From contig CP071494.1 of the NCBI GenBank assembly GCA_017354895.1, forward strand, positions 2,356,001 to 2,420,000: DNA of 64,000 nucleotides. The letters are read 5' to 3'. Positions within the stretch are counted from its first letter, which is position 1. Each line of letters begins with the position of its first letter. The notes beneath the pieces are model-generated. The model was given only the letters and a program-made list of their open reading frames with translations, made no database searches and was not told where the DNA came from. The position numbers and the translations under genes were made by a program. Source of the stretch: Podospora comata. Its lineage: Eukaryota; Ascomycota; Sordariomycetes; Sordariales; Podosporaceae. This document shows, piece after piece, positions 44,812-56,800 of this stretch.

Positions 44812-46170
44812 TCAAATCCCCACCTCCTTCCCCATCTGAACCACCATCACGTCCCCCTCCTCCGAATCCGACGGCGACGCCGAGGGTGAAACTGGTGATA
44901 TCCCCACGTCCTTTTCTTTTGCATCATTATCATCCTCCCCCCGGCAGAGTAGGATCTCCCTCAACCGCTCCCGCTTCTGCTCCCCGAACCCGATGGCATC
45001 CAGGTACCCGTCCACGCCCCCGTAGGTTGCGTCCAGCCAGGAGATCACCGACGATACCATGGCTTGGTCTGTCTCGGCGAACGAGTCGGGGAGGCCGACC
45101 TCGCGGACCTCGGCGAGGCGGATGGAGCGGATGAGGGGGGAGGTAGAGTTTGTGAGGTGGTAGTCGTGGGTTATGGCTTGGACTGGGGTGTGGAGGATGA
45201 GGAGGATGAGGAGGGTCAGGAGGCCGGTGCGGTCTTTTCCTTGGGTGCAGTGGATTATTTTGGGATGGCCGGAGAGGCAGGAGGAGAGGCAGAGGGAGAT
45301 GGAGGGGGAGGAGTGGGAGAGGGTGTTGAGGGAGAGGGAGGGGAGGCCTAGCGGGCCGAGGGCGTGGGTTGAGATTAGGGAGATTGCGTGGGGGCGGGAG
45401 AAGGGGTAGAGGAGGAGGAATTTACTGGGTTCTCTTGTCAGTTACCGAGGGGGGGCGGTATAGAAAGGTTGAAATGATAGGATGGATGAAACATGAAGAT
45501 GAGGCTGGTTTTGAGGTCTTGATGGTGGAATAGGTCGAGGTAATAGAAAGGGTGTCTTACAAGATGTTGAACCAGGATAGTTGCCAGAGGAGGAAGAGCT
45601 CAAAGCGGCGGGAGGGGAGGATGATGCGGGTGTAGGTGATGCCGGGGATTTTGAGGGGGAGGTTCTTTTGGAGGAATGCGTGCTTTTCTTGGGCGTTGAG
45701 GTGCTCGGTTCTGTGGGGAGGTTAGTATGAGATTAGATGAGGGACATACAACAGCATTTTGTGGAAAGCAGTCTGTCTAGGTATACATGACCCAAGACAT
45801 TGGCAACGTGACCAGTGTAACATGAACAAAAAGTACATTCAGAGTTCATGATCAGAAGAAATGATAGTAAATAGGGGCAGTACTTTGACCGGAGATCAAT
45901 CACCGATTTGATTCCATAGACCTCTGTGAGACGGATCCTGTCTTTGTACGAAGCATCGTCCAATTTTGCCGAACGGAAAAGAATGCCTTCTTTGAGTACT
46001 CTATGGAATCGATGTTAGTCACACTGCATCTACACGACTTGTAAGAAATGTGGACATCTCTACTTTTTCCCCAGAAATGCATTCACCGTCTTGCCGACAT
46101 CACGAAAGTTGATAATGCCGTCAAACTCATTGTACTCGGTGTCCTCGAGTTCGGACCACGTATCAAGCAT
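44812..46170 (-). CDS. Tyrosine-specific protein phosphatase, IphP/PF13350-like
   Basis: A 328-residue phosphatase with four exons (46170-46064, 46000-45884, 45710-45561, 45424-44812) and introns of 63, 173 and 136 nt. The N-terminus MLDTWSELEDTEYNEFDGII leads to the family block NFRDVGKTVN, and exon 2 has ILFRSAKLDD and GIKSVIDLRS. The catalytic P-loop is HCTQGKDRTG (residues 183-192), with nucleophile Cys184 and Arg190; the KDR form is typical of the IphP-like phosphatases that also act on phosphoinositides. The C-terminal end has VISWLDATYGGVDGYLDAIGF, matching the last helices of the family, then an acidic tail. No signal peptide or membrane segment is present. The first two introns are spliced at phase-2 sites and make the gene hard to see in single frames. 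Confidence 0.88.
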
Positions 46171-47401
46171 GGTGATATGCCCAGGGCTTGGAGGAGGCAA
46201 AGCTTTACACGCGATTGGCTAGTTGGGGAGTCGATGCTCTGGGCGGTCATGTGAAGGCTGCTTGATGGCTTGGAGCTTGTGATGGACAAGTGGTGAGCTG
46301 TTTTGCTCGATCACGAGTCAAGGGTTTTGAGGCGGCGCACAGACGACTGTTTTGTGATCGCCAATGGTGAGTGAGCCCGGCGGAGTGGATAGCAGGGGTG
46401 AATTTCAGCGGGGTTTTGGCGTAGGGCGGGGTTGAGGATTGTGAGTGCATCACGACACACATCACGGGTTTTTGGAAGACAGAAGAGAGGCAGAGAGATT
46501 TTGAAAGTGTACTTGTCATTGTGGCATTTGCTACTTCGTATTTCCTTATTTCCGGGGAGGGAGGTAGGCAAACTTTGGGATAAGCGAGAACGGGTGTCAC
46601 CGGAAATGCTATGTGGTATTATGTCTCCCAGTACTACCGCCTGCACCAGTGGTTGTTCGGTTCTTCAGACATCTCGAAGTACATAGAACAGGCTGATGTC
46701 GATAGATGAAACAGAGGGGACCTACCGGTATTTCAACGATGTGTGGCTTTCTCAATGCCAAGCCACCCATGGCCTGTGCAGCAGCTGATGGTTGCTGTGG
46801 CGGCGACCCCAAGCCACCTGAACTCAGCTGCTTTTGGCACTCGCAGCGGGTCATCTGCAGGGTTGCACTGCAGCTGTCGACGGTGTGAGAGGGCGAGCTG
46901 CTGATGAGGGCGATGACGTCGGCCAGGCTAGATGACGATGCTTTGTCCAGCAAGCCGACAAACGGCCAACAGTCTGGAGATGAACGCCGTCTTATCTCTT
47001 GGAACACAAAGCCCTCATAGCCTAGAACTGGGTCCAGCTCCATTCCTTTTGCCCAACATCAGACCAACCCTGCCGGCCCTTATGATTGCGCTCATCAGAC
47101 AATCCAATACAAACGCTGAGACCGACCTATCCGACCAGGCTGTCTATCAATCTATTGCCTACCTATTCTCACCACCGAGCTGGCTACCCCATCTCACCGA
47201 TCACCTCCATCTTTTGTTGTGCCTGGAATATTGAATTTTGTCTACAGCACAACTCACTGCCTGCGTAAAGTCGCAAATCATCTCCGCCATCTGCCTGAAC
47301 TGGGACTTTGGGCTTTTCTTGTGCAACTTCGTTTTTCCACTCACGAATCTCAATCAATTGCACAACCTTCATACCTAAACATTCACAACATACATAGCGC
47401 A
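46171..47401. promoter_or_regulatory. Divergent upstream region of the phosphatase and EIS1-like genes
   Basis: A 1.2-kb gap between divergent starts. Several short frames exist, but none has coding character. The last 150 bases, with AAC/CAT-rich sequence before the ATG at 47402, look like the EIS1 leader. Confidence 0.5.
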
Positions 47402-50033
47402 ATGGTGTCGGCGTCACTAACCACACACGGGGTCGCACCTCGTCCCATAGCTCCGAGTAAGTTCCTTGCGGAGGTTCCTTCCTCTGACTTGCCCCATTGT
47501 TTACGTCAACTTACAACTCTGCAGATAATACGGGCCGCCTGAGATATGCAAACGCCGAAGACCTTCCCGGCTACCCATCTGCTGGACTGGCCGAGGGGAG
47601 CGCTGCTGCTGCGAGTGCTGCTGCCACACTAGGCTGGGCTAACAGAAAACCGACAGAAGTCTGGAAGCCCACCTCCAACATCACCAGTGCATCCGCCTCA
47701 ACCGCTGCGCTCTTGGCTGCCGGCAACAAGACATCACCAGTCGGCCGTGAGAACCAGCCCGTTGGCACCGCCGGATCTCAAGCCGCTGTGGCTGCTAGTT
47801 CAGCACAACGGCAACCGAAAGCACCATCATCACCGCCATCGCAGTGGGTGTCGTCAGCGGCAAACCTGGCTTTTAGTGCTAACAAACCGCCGCCGCCGCC
47901 AACCATCACCGTATCGAATGCAGCTGGGACGACCCCAGAACCAGCTACTCTTGGGAGGCAGAACTCTCTGCGCGCTGCCAAGGGGGCCATGGCAGGTTTG
48001 AGACCACGAGCAAAGTCGACTCCTCAACCTTTGGTGCAGGAGACATATCCTGACCAAGCGAACTCCGCTTCGAATGCCCTGAGCGCTGCCACAATAGCAC
48101 ACCGACCAATGCTATCCGAAACGGGAGGAACCGTTCCATTCACCACCATGGACAGGAGGATGTTTACTTCGAACCCACCCGTCAGGCTTGAAGTGGACGA
48201 AAAGCAGAGAGCCGATGTGCTTCATGCTTCAGCAGTGGCCATGGCCAAGAGAATGTATAACCAACAGCAACGTCGGACAGAGGAGAGCACGAAAGCACAT
48301 GCCCGATCCTCATCATTCCCTCGACATGATCCAAATCGCCCGCTAGATGCCGATGAAGAACCTCCCGTCATGCATAATAACCTGCAGGAGGCAGCATATC
48401 GATTGGCGCAGGAACGCCTTGCTAAACTGCAGGAGGAGCATCAGAAGAATCGGGACATGTCGGACTATTATGGAACACCAGGAGGGCCAAGCCGCACCAA
48501 GTTCGGAACGATCAGAGGGAGGCTCACTAGGAAACGCTCCTCTAGTGATGGAGATCTCCTTGAGGACCAACGACGTTCCCAGCACATCCGGAAGCAAATG
48601 TCGATGCTGAATAGCAAGCTGTCCGAGGTCGATGAAGAGAAACGAGCCAAGGACCGGCAAGCTTTACTTGCCGCTGCTCAACGCAACGTACGGGCTCAAC
48701 TTCACGACATGGACGAGAAGGTGCTGGCAGAAAAGGGCGGAATCAAGGCGAAGCCCATGGGTGACTGGGAACGCAAAGCCTTGATAGCTGCTCAGACGAG
48801 GTTCGACGAGAACAATACTTCGTATCACTCTGGAAAGATTGATATCGGTGGTGGAAAGTTTATGGACCAGTCTGAGGTGGACGCGATTGCCGCCAGAAAG
48901 GTTCAACCTTTGCTGGACGAAATTAACGAGAGGGCTGAACGTGAACAGGCGAGATTAGAGAACGAGCGTCTGGAAGAAGAGAGACGGCGGGAAGAGGCTG
49001 AGAGGGAAAGGCTGAGAGAGAAAGAGGTACAAGATATTCATAAGAAACTCAAAGGTATGTTACTCCTCTCTTCCAGTGTCGTCTCAGCTGCTAACATTTT
49101 CAAGACCAACAGAAGGAAGACGAAAAGGCTCGCAAAGCTGAGCTCAAGGAAGAAAACAAGAGACGCAAGGAGGAAATCAAAGCCATCAAACAGGAGCATA
49201 AGCTGGCGGCGATGGAGGGTAAACAGAAGGAGAAGGAGGTGATTGGCCCCCCACCAGCAGTTGACACCGAAGAGACAGCCGTTGAGCCCGTCGCCGAGCC
49301 ATCACCGGAGACAGAGGACAAGCAACCCACCACCGCGCACCGGCACGCCCTCTCCATCAGCTTCCCCCGCCGGAAAAAGATCACCAAAGAAACACCCTCC
49401 TCACCTGAAAAATCCCCCAAATCAGAAGGAGAATCCCACGGCAAAGTCCGCACCTGGCTTCTATCCCGACTCCCCCGTCCTCGCGCCAAATCCTCCAGCG
49501 CAGCAGAAGGCCCCAACGACCCAAGTACAGCCAAAAAAGGGGCCTTCATAGGCGGAGCAGCCCTTGCTCGCTTGGCACACAACAACTCCAGCTCCCCATC
49601 CGTAGCCGGCTCCCAACCCCAGGCAGCGATTAACCGCCCTTCCACCTCGGGAGCAGACAACCTTGGAACTAGCTCCTCCCTGCACGAAGTCGCGATGGCA
49701 GGCAGACCACAGCCCCACGACGAGCCCGGGGAGGCAAGTGGGCTGAACCCTCCTCCACCTGCGATTGTCCGTCCGGTTACGCCAGCGAGGACGATATCGC
49801 AAGTTAGCGTGCCTGTCTCGGATGTCTCGGAGAGGACGGTGAGCAGTTTGAGTAGTAGTGATGACGGGCATACGGTGGATAAGTTTGTCGAGGCTAGGAG
49901 TCAGCTGGGGAGTCCGCTGACGCCGCCGAGGACGCTGGGTGGGAGGTTGGGGGTTCCTGTTGCGGGGAGCAATGGGAGGTCGAGTCCGTTGGGGAAGAGG
50001 GAGTCGAGGTTTTCGGAGAATTTGTCGGAGTAG
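47402..50033 (+). CDS. EIS1: Eisosome protein 1-like
   Basis: An 837-residue protein of the Eis1 family, which associates with plasma-membrane eisosomes. Three exons: 47402-47456 (MVSASLTTHGVAPRPIAP), 47525-49054 and 49105-50033. The family signature is GRLRYANAEDLPGYPS followed by an Ala-rich block and LGWANRKPTEVWKP. Most of the rest is charged coiled coil (NERAEREQARLENERLEEER) and Ser/Pro-rich disordered tail. The second intron (49055-49104) needs an AAG acceptor (TTTTCAAG) behind a GCTAAC branch point: the nearby CAACAG acceptor would break the frame, whereas AAG gives LKDQQKEDEKARKAELKEEN without a stop. The C-terminal portion contains basic SFPRRKKI and a Ser-rich end. It is cytosolic and likely phosphorylated. 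Confidence 0.85.
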
Positions 50034-50359
50034 GAGACGACTGAGACGATGACGGGATGGTTGATGGGGTGGTTCTGGAGGAGGGGGTGAAATATGAGTA
50101 CGGGTGTGGCATCTTAGTAATGGTGTTGTGGCTGGAAGTAAGCAACTTTGTCACTGGTTTGGGGAATAGCGTCAAGTTTGTAATGTTGGGCAACGGTGTC
50201 CTAGCAATAACAGAATGCGCGGTCATTCTGTCTTGTAGTTCACTTTTGTTTCGTTTATACGACCATTCATATACCCTGTGCTGTGCTTCCCTCTTGGGGC
50301 CCTTTCCCAAATGTGCCAAACGCCGACCAATGCGATATTTCCGTATTCATCCTGTCTCC
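50034..50359. other. Convergent 3' flanks (EIS1-like and KIN28)
   Basis: Non-coding; no feature was recognised. Confidence 0.5.
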
Positions 50360-51418
50360 TTATTTCATAGCCCCAAAATCCAGCTTTCTCGCCACTTTGC
50401 TCCCCCTATCCTCCCCCTCCAAAACCCCATTCCTCCTCTTCAAATCCGCCCCCATCTTTTCTTCCCCCCCCCCGCTCTTCCTCGGCAAATCTTCCTTTCT
50501 CGTCGGCTTCGGCTCCGTCCTCCACCACCTGTGCTCCAGCATCTCCCTGGCCGTGATCCTCTTCTTCGGATCCAACGCCAACGTCTTGACCAACAAATCC
50601 ACCCCCTCCGATCCCACCGCCCCGAACCGTCCCATGTACGCCTCTTTTCCCCACACAGGCGTCACCTCGCTGGGGACGGTATACTGGCTCAACTGCGTCA
50701 CGCCCGGCCAGTTATCTTCCGTCGGCGTCCCAATCTGCTTGCAGATCAGCGCGATCTGTTCCACCTCTGTGTTGCCCGGGAGATACGCGGTTCGAATGAT
50801 CAGCTCGGCGAACACCATGCCCACAGACCATATATCCACCGCGCCCGAGTAGTGCCTTGCGCCAAAGAGGAGCTCAGGAGGGCGGTACCAGCGGGTGATG
50901 ACCGTGGCCGTCATCCTCCACCCCGGATCGGAGAACCCCCTCGCCAGACCGAAATCAGCGAGCTTGACCTCCCCATCAGCGGCGATGAGTAAATTGTTTG
51001 GTTTGATATCCCTGTGCAAGACGTAATTCTCGTGGCAGAACCAGACCGCCCTCGTGAGCATGCCCATCCAGGCTTTTATATCCCCCGCACCGTACCGGAC
51101 CCTGTCGACGTCCTTGATGAGCATTTCCAGGTCCCCGAGGGGGAGGTACTCGAGCACTAGATTCAAGTTTTGGTCTTTGGAGGAGAAGACGGAGTAGAGC
51201 TGGATGATGTTTGGGTGGCCGCGGAGTTCTTGGAGGTGTTTGAGCTCTCGGACGGCGTCGGGGGCGAGGCCGTCGTTGTATTGGGCTTGGACTTTTATCT
51301 TTTTGATGGCGACGAGGGAGGTTGGGTCGGAGCGGGAGTGCCCCAAGTAGACGTTGGCGTAGGTGCCTTCGCCTAGTTTGCGGCCTTTGACGTATTTGCG
51401 CTTTTCGAGCTCGTTCAT
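50360..51418 (-). CDS. KIN28: TFIIH cyclin-dependent kinase Kin28/Cdk7
   Basis: The catalytic kinase of TFIIH, which phosphorylates Ser5/Ser7 of the Pol II CTD and acts as a CDK-activating kinase in many organisms. It is an intronless 352-residue frame starting MNELEKRKYVKGRKLG. The glycine loop GEGTYANVYLG (16-26), the lysine in VAIKKIK, HRDIKPNN (135-142), DFG (155-157) and the T-loop MTATVITRWYRPPE (169-182) are all intact. DLEMLIKD and IKAWM are Cdk7-type. Upstream, an open frame from 51627 (MAVSPLVYPPQPSLSSPHKR) resembles the N-terminal tail of sordariomycete Cdk7 proteins but is one base out of frame with the kinase. A seven-base G run (51450-51456, plus strand) sits just before the join. 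The kinase core is complete without it. Confidence 0.92.
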   Translation of the reverse strand: MNELEKRKYVKGRKLGEGTYANVYLGHSRSDPTSLVAIKKIKVQAQYNDGLAPDAVRELKHLQELRGHPNIIQLYSVFSSKDQNLNLVLEYLPLGDLEMLIKDVDRVRYGAGDIKAWMGMLTRAVWFCHENYVLHRDIKPNNLLIAADGEVKLADFGLARGFSDPGWRMTATVITRWYRPPELLFGARHYSGAVDIWSVGMVFAELIIRTAYLPGNTEVEQIALICKQIGTPTEDNWPGVTQLSQYTVPSEVTPVWGKEAYMGRFGAVGSEGVDLLVKTLALDPKKRITAREMLEHRWWRTEPKPTRKEDLPRKSGGGEEKMGADLKRRNGVLEGEDRGSKVARKLDFGAMK

Positions 51419-52397
51419 TTGTTCGATTGGGTCGAGGGAGAGGGAGGGAGGGGGGGTGGTGGAGGAGGAGGGGTCTTGTCGGGGGAGGGGAGGATTGGTT
51501 TGGCTGCTGAGAGGGGAGCACCGCTTGGGGTGCCATTGCTGGAGGTTTGTTGAGAGGAGGGGGGTTGGCGTTTGTGAGGGGAGCTGAGGGATGGTTGGGG
51601 GGGGTAGACTAGGGGGGAGACGGCCATGGTCGCGGCGGCGGTGGTGAGGTGAGGTTGTGGTCAGTATGTATCGTGCGTTGTTGGAAAGTCAATCTGGAAA
51701 GTCAATCTGGAGTTCAGCCTTGCAGTGGCCGTCTGTGTGTGGGGAAGGTTTGATTCCATTAGGGCGGTGAAAGACGGGTGACAAAGCGTTGACAGGGGTC
51801 TGCTGTATCTTTCGATCCGCCAAGCCCACTATAAATCGGCAGAGCCCCCGCCTGTTGGAAGGGTCCACACTGCAGCGCCGCTGGAGTCACTGCGTCACCT
51901 CACCAGCATAGCCCTTTCTGACGTCACGCAAACCGGCAACGAACCATCTGGTCATGCTCCTGTCAAACTCATGTCCCTGTTGCACCACCACTTTGATAGC
52001 CAGTTCGGACTTGCAGCTTCCCGTGTTCCCGACAGAAGAGGTTTCGAGAGATAGGAGAAGAAAACACAGGCTGGCAGCACGTCTCTCTCTTGTCTGACCC
52101 TTAACTCCGGCCTTTTCTGAACACACAGGCAAGCAATGCCGATGATGGGAACACGGCTTATAATACAGCTAAGAAGACGATGATACCCCCATAGCCGCGT
52201 TGTGTCTCCTCGGGTTTTTTTTTTTTTTTTACTTTTCTCTCTGGTCCCATATTGAATCGCCTTGATTCCCACCTCTTGATTTTTCATCCCAGCTTTTTTT
52301 CCCACTCACTATTCAGAGTGTCACCCTCGTTTGTTGTTGAGGCGAGGTCGTCAACACCAACCAGCACTTGGAGACACCACATATCAAACAAACAAAC

Positions 52398-52444
<47 letters not shown>

Positions 52445-52491
52445 CCACTGTCTCATAGCACTAGACCGCTCACCACTCACAACCGCCCAAA
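51419..52491. promoter_or_regulatory. Divergent upstream region of KIN28 and SFK1-like genes
   Basis: The 51419-51627 part may encode the displaced N-terminus of the kinase. The rest is non-coding. A T17 tract lies near 52214-52230 and a (AC)22 microsatellite at 52399-52442, both likely in the SFK1-like promoter or leader. Confidence 0.5.
52399..52442. repeat. (AC)22 dinucleotide microsatellite
   Basis: A perfect AC run 50 bases upstream of the SFK1-like ATG, probably in the 5' leader. Confidence 0.9.
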
Positions 52492-53538
52492 ATGCGCCAC
52501 CTCCCCTACCTCTCCTACTACCTCTACCCCATCCTCGCAGGCCTCATCTGGCTAGCCACCCTCCTCGCCCTCCTCATCTACTGGCTCGTCCCCCCCGTCT
52601 CCCGAGCGCACTACCCCTCCATGGCAGCCTCCCAACAAATAGCCTACATCTCCGACGTCGGCGCCTCAACACTAAAGCCCCTCTTCATCACCGGCTGCGT
52701 CCTCACCACTGTTTTCCTCGACATCTCCTTCGCGGCAGATTACTACCTCCGCCACAAAGGCCGGTTGGTCCCCAACCAAACCCGGACGGAGACAGTCCTC
52801 GCCTTTCTCACCATCGGGTTCGCAATCATTGGAACTGTCGGGTTGATTTTGCTCTCGGTGTTTGACACGGCGAGGTACCCGAAGCTGCACAATATTTTTT
52901 TGCTGCTGTTTATTGGGGGGTATGTGCTGTCGGCGATTTTTATCTGTTGGGAGTATCAACGGTTAGGTCAACGTACGCCCCCCTCCTCCCCTTTCTTTGC
53001 CCCCTTCCTTTCCCCCCACTTTCAGGTTACTGACCTTGTGTGATGTGATAGACTATAAACACCACCACCAACTCTCCACATCCTTCTGGATTAAACTAAC
53101 ATTTGTCATTCTGGAAATCTTGCTAGCGATCGCTTTTGTGTCATGCACATTCACCCAGCACTACAACGCCGGCGCGGTGTTGGAGTGGGTTATTGCTTTT
53201 ATCTTTTCGGCGTACGTGTTTAGCTTTGTGGTTGATCTCTGGCCTGCGATCAAGACGCAGCCAAACTTGAATTTGCACAACCCAAGAGAAAAAGGGATGG
53301 GGTTTGAGGGGAATGGGGGGCAGGTGGTGAATGGGAATGGGTATGGGAATGGGAATGGGACGGGGGACATGAGATATGTCGGGGCGAGCGAGATGGAGGA
53401 GGGGGGGGGGAGAGTAGCGGGAGTCATTTGCCCATTCAGGGGTATGGAAATGCAGTGGGCGGTGGGCCGGTGATGGGGTTGACGGATCACAGTAGCAGGC
53501 CGGTGACGAGGGAGAGGGGGTTGGCCGGTAACTTCTAA
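52492..53538 (+). CDS. Frag1/DRAM/Sfk1 family membrane protein (frameshifted near C-terminus)
   Basis: A six-helix membrane protein of the Frag1/DRAM/Sfk1 family; yeast Sfk1 works at the plasma membrane with the PI4-kinase Stt4. Exon 1 (52492-52972) starts MRHLPYLSYYLYPILAGLIW and contains ISDVGASTLKPLFITGC, the diagnostic block. A 79-nt intron (52973-53051) leads to HYKHHHQLSTSFWIKLTFVI and the last helices. After AIKTQPNLNLHNP the tail is Gly/Asn-rich. The present frame stops at 53471-53473, after a ten-G run (53401-53410). The next frame over continues with coding character (SSGSHLPIQGYGNAVGGGP ... SRPVTRERGLAGNF) to a stop at 53536-53538. That longer end looks like the genuine C-terminus, so the G run probably has one base too few or is frameshifted. 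Confidence 0.85.
53401..53410. repeat. Poly-G homopolymer, 10 bases, in SFK1-like coding sequence
   Basis: Ten consecutive G. Eight or eleven would keep the downstream coding frame open. Confidence 0.9.
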
Positions 53539-53836
53539 TTTCTGGGTTTTAGCTATGCTTGGAAGGGAGTTTTCGTTGGGGTTCTCTGGTCTGGTCTGTT
53601 TTGGGAGAAGAGCGGGGGCTGGATATGGTAGATGTAGCTACGATTCTGGTTTTTTGTCTGGTCGTGTCTGTCGGTAAATTGCATAGCCAAGAGCGCTTCT
53701 TCAGAACAAACGTTTGGTGTGGCCGGAAGTTATCCCTTCGTTTTATTTTCGAAGTCTGTGAACCCATATATTGCCGTGGAGAAATGTTCCTCGTACTCAT
53801 CAATCATAAACATCATGCTAGTCTTTTACCGCTTAC

Positions 53837-56800
53837 TTACGCCCTCCCCTCGCCGTTCCTAATAACCATCCTCCCCTCCGTCGCCTCGGCAGCCAAAAAC
53901 CCCCTCGTCACCGGATCCTCCACCAACTGTCTATCAGTCCCCTGCTGCTGCCCCCTCTTCAAATGCCCAAACAAACAGCTCCACAAATCCTCCCCCTCCA
54001 CCACCTCCCCCGCAATAACCCCGTCCCTCCCCATCAACCTCCCCAGCTTAGACTGCTGCATCTCCAACCTATCCGCCTCTTCCAAATCCACCACCGCCAC
54101 CACTGTTCCAGCCCTCTTTCCCTTCCCCTTGCCCTTCTTGCCATTATCATCATCCTGCTGCTGTTGTCCCCCCCCACCCCCAATATGCTCCAACCTCTTC
54201 CTCACACTTAAATCATATATCCCCTCCTCGACCGTTCCCTCCACCAGATACAACCACACCGTCGTCTCCTGCTCCTGCCCGATCCTGTCCACCCTTGCTA
54301 TCGCCTGCAGTTCAAGCGCAGTGTTGAGTATTGGTTCACAGATGAAAACATGGCTCGCGTTGACTAGATTCAACCCCGAAGAGTGTGCTCGCGCGGATAA
54401 TAAAAAGACTTCAACGGAAGGGTCGGATTTGAAGGAGGTGGTGCCGTTGGGTTTGTCGAAGGAGGTGTACCCTATGTGATACCTCTTGAAAGCAAGAGCG
54501 AGGACTTCGAGGAATTCCTTGTATTGGGAAAAGATGATTGATTTCGCTCCGGGGTCCGAACTCCGGAGCCAGAGGAGGTGGCGGAGGAGGGTGTCGACTT
54601 TGGTTGTGTACGAGGGCCCGGAGGAAGGGAGGTCGATGGATTTGATTTGGGAAAGCTTTTCTGGGTTGAAGGTGCTGTAGATTGTTGTTGTGGGTTGGGA
54701 TGGACTGGTGGGGGAGGAGGAGGATGAGGGCTGATCGTTGGGACTGGACGAAGGAGCAGGGGCTGCTGTTGTTGACTCGGGATGGAGTTTGAGTTCCTGA
54801 GGTTTGAGACTGATGTCGTGGAGGTTGTTGGAGTTGAGCTGCCTCTTGCAGACGGGGCACTTTCTGTGGGCTTTCCACCAGAGAGTTATGCATTCTTTGC
54901 AGAATTGGTGGCCGCATACCGTCAAAACTCCGATCGAGAAGGTAGATTGGCAGATGATGCACGTCTTGGACTCTTCGGAGCCTGATTCGGTGTCTTTCAG
55001 GTGGATCACTACGAACAGTGTTAGCTAGAGATTCGACATATAGTCATGATGAAGGGACTTACAGTATCTGTGCTTGGCTTCAGCAGCTGCAAGCTTCCCC
55101 TGCAAAGTCTGCACTTGCTTGTCCGCCGTCCGAAGCGCCGTCTGAAGAGGTCCCTCCTCTCTAGAGCCCTCATAATCACCGACCATATCGGAAACCTCTT
55201 GAAGCTGACGATAAAAGGCCAACCGAGCATTGAGCGTATCCATGCACTTTTCTGTCTCCTTCTCCATGGACGCAACAGCCTTCGCCTGGTCATTCTGGTG
55301 ACTAGTTGTCGACTTGAGCAGTGCATCGGCAATCTCAAGCTCGGCAGCAGCCCTTGCACTTCCTGAAGCCGTGTCTTGTCTCAGCTTCAGAGTCAAACCT
55401 CGCAGCTCTGATACCACCCCTCTCAATGAACTGAGTGCCTGCCCCTCAACAAAAGGAGGCTTGATAGCCTGGCTCTCAGCAAGAAGCTGGAGGAGCTTTT
55501 CGGGAAAAGGTCCGTCTCCCTCAGCCGCCATCCGAGCAGCAACTTTGGTCTCATGTTCCACCAAAAAGTTCTTCTGTCCAGTTACCGCGGCTGACCGGTC
55601 AGCAAGAGCGGTGCGGAGGACTTGAAGATAGACAAGAATCTCGTCTTGGAGCTTGGTCGATTGCTCGTACTCTTCACCAGTGACCTCGTCGTTATCTTCA
55701 TCGACCAGCGGTTTGAGAAGAAGTTGAATAACGTGCTCTCGCCATTCATCTATCTGGTTTGCTTGTTCGTCCAAAGCCCCGCCGATGTCTGTCAAGGCAT
55801 CGACGATTCTGCTCGTCTCGAGTCCCGATTGACTGGGAGGCTTGAATTCAGGGATCTCGGCAAAATTTTGCTCGGCAGCCCGATGAGCCAAGTGCTCCAT
55901 TAGCTTGGTAGCCTTCTTGTGGCTCTGAAGGTTGTGTTAGTCAGATCCCACTTTTCCCGGAAGAAGCAGAATTGTGATGACACACCTCTTGAAGAATCTC
56001 CTTTCTGATCTCTTTGGCGCGGTCATAGCTTTCCACCTCGAGCTTCTCCAGCTCTTTGAACTCATCCGAGTCCTTCACAGTCGACGTCTCATCTGTCTTG
56101 ATCGTAAAGTATGCATTTCCACAGAAGAACACAGCAGCATGCTGTACCTCTAAAGCAGAACGCAACCTGCGTCGAGCCTCACCGACCTGAGCAGACCAAA
56201 ACTCCTCACGCTCCCCCTCATCAGTCTCTTCATCGTCATCACTCTCTGATGTCGGGTTGCGAGGCTTTCGTGCTTTGCGTGCCTCCTCCTGAGCTTGTCG
56301 AAATTGTTGATGGCATTCTGCAACCCAGCCATTGGCCTTATTCAGCACCTCCTTCCACAAAGCCAACGCATCTCTCACCCGCTTCTGACATGCTAGGATT
56401 TGTCCACGTGCGAGCTGCCACTGAAGCAGGTTACGTTGGTCGGTCCTCATGGCTGCCTCACTCTGTTCCAGCATGGCTTCCAGAACCTCCATGACCGTCC
56501 GCATAGGCGCAGACTTTTGGCCCAACGCTCGACGATTCCGACTCCCCACCTCGGGATGCAAAGCTGTCTGACGAAGTCGATCGAGAGCTACACGCATAGC
56601 ACTCTGGACAGCGGGATCTTCAGGGTCCCAATCATCACTCAGCGGGTTGCCTTGCCTATCAAGACCGCAACTAGCCGTCAGTTCCTCGAAAAGACTCTGA
56701 TAATGCTGTTCCTCGACAGCAGTAAAAGGCATCGTGATGACATAGCGCTTCTGAGGCGGGATCTTGATCTCGCTCTTGACCATGGATTTTGTGTGGCGCA

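Noticed and set aside
53401-53410. Programmed ribosomal frameshift in the SFK1-like gene
   Set aside because: No slippery heptamer with downstream structure was recognised. Two other genes show the same G/C-run defect, so a sequencing error is simpler.
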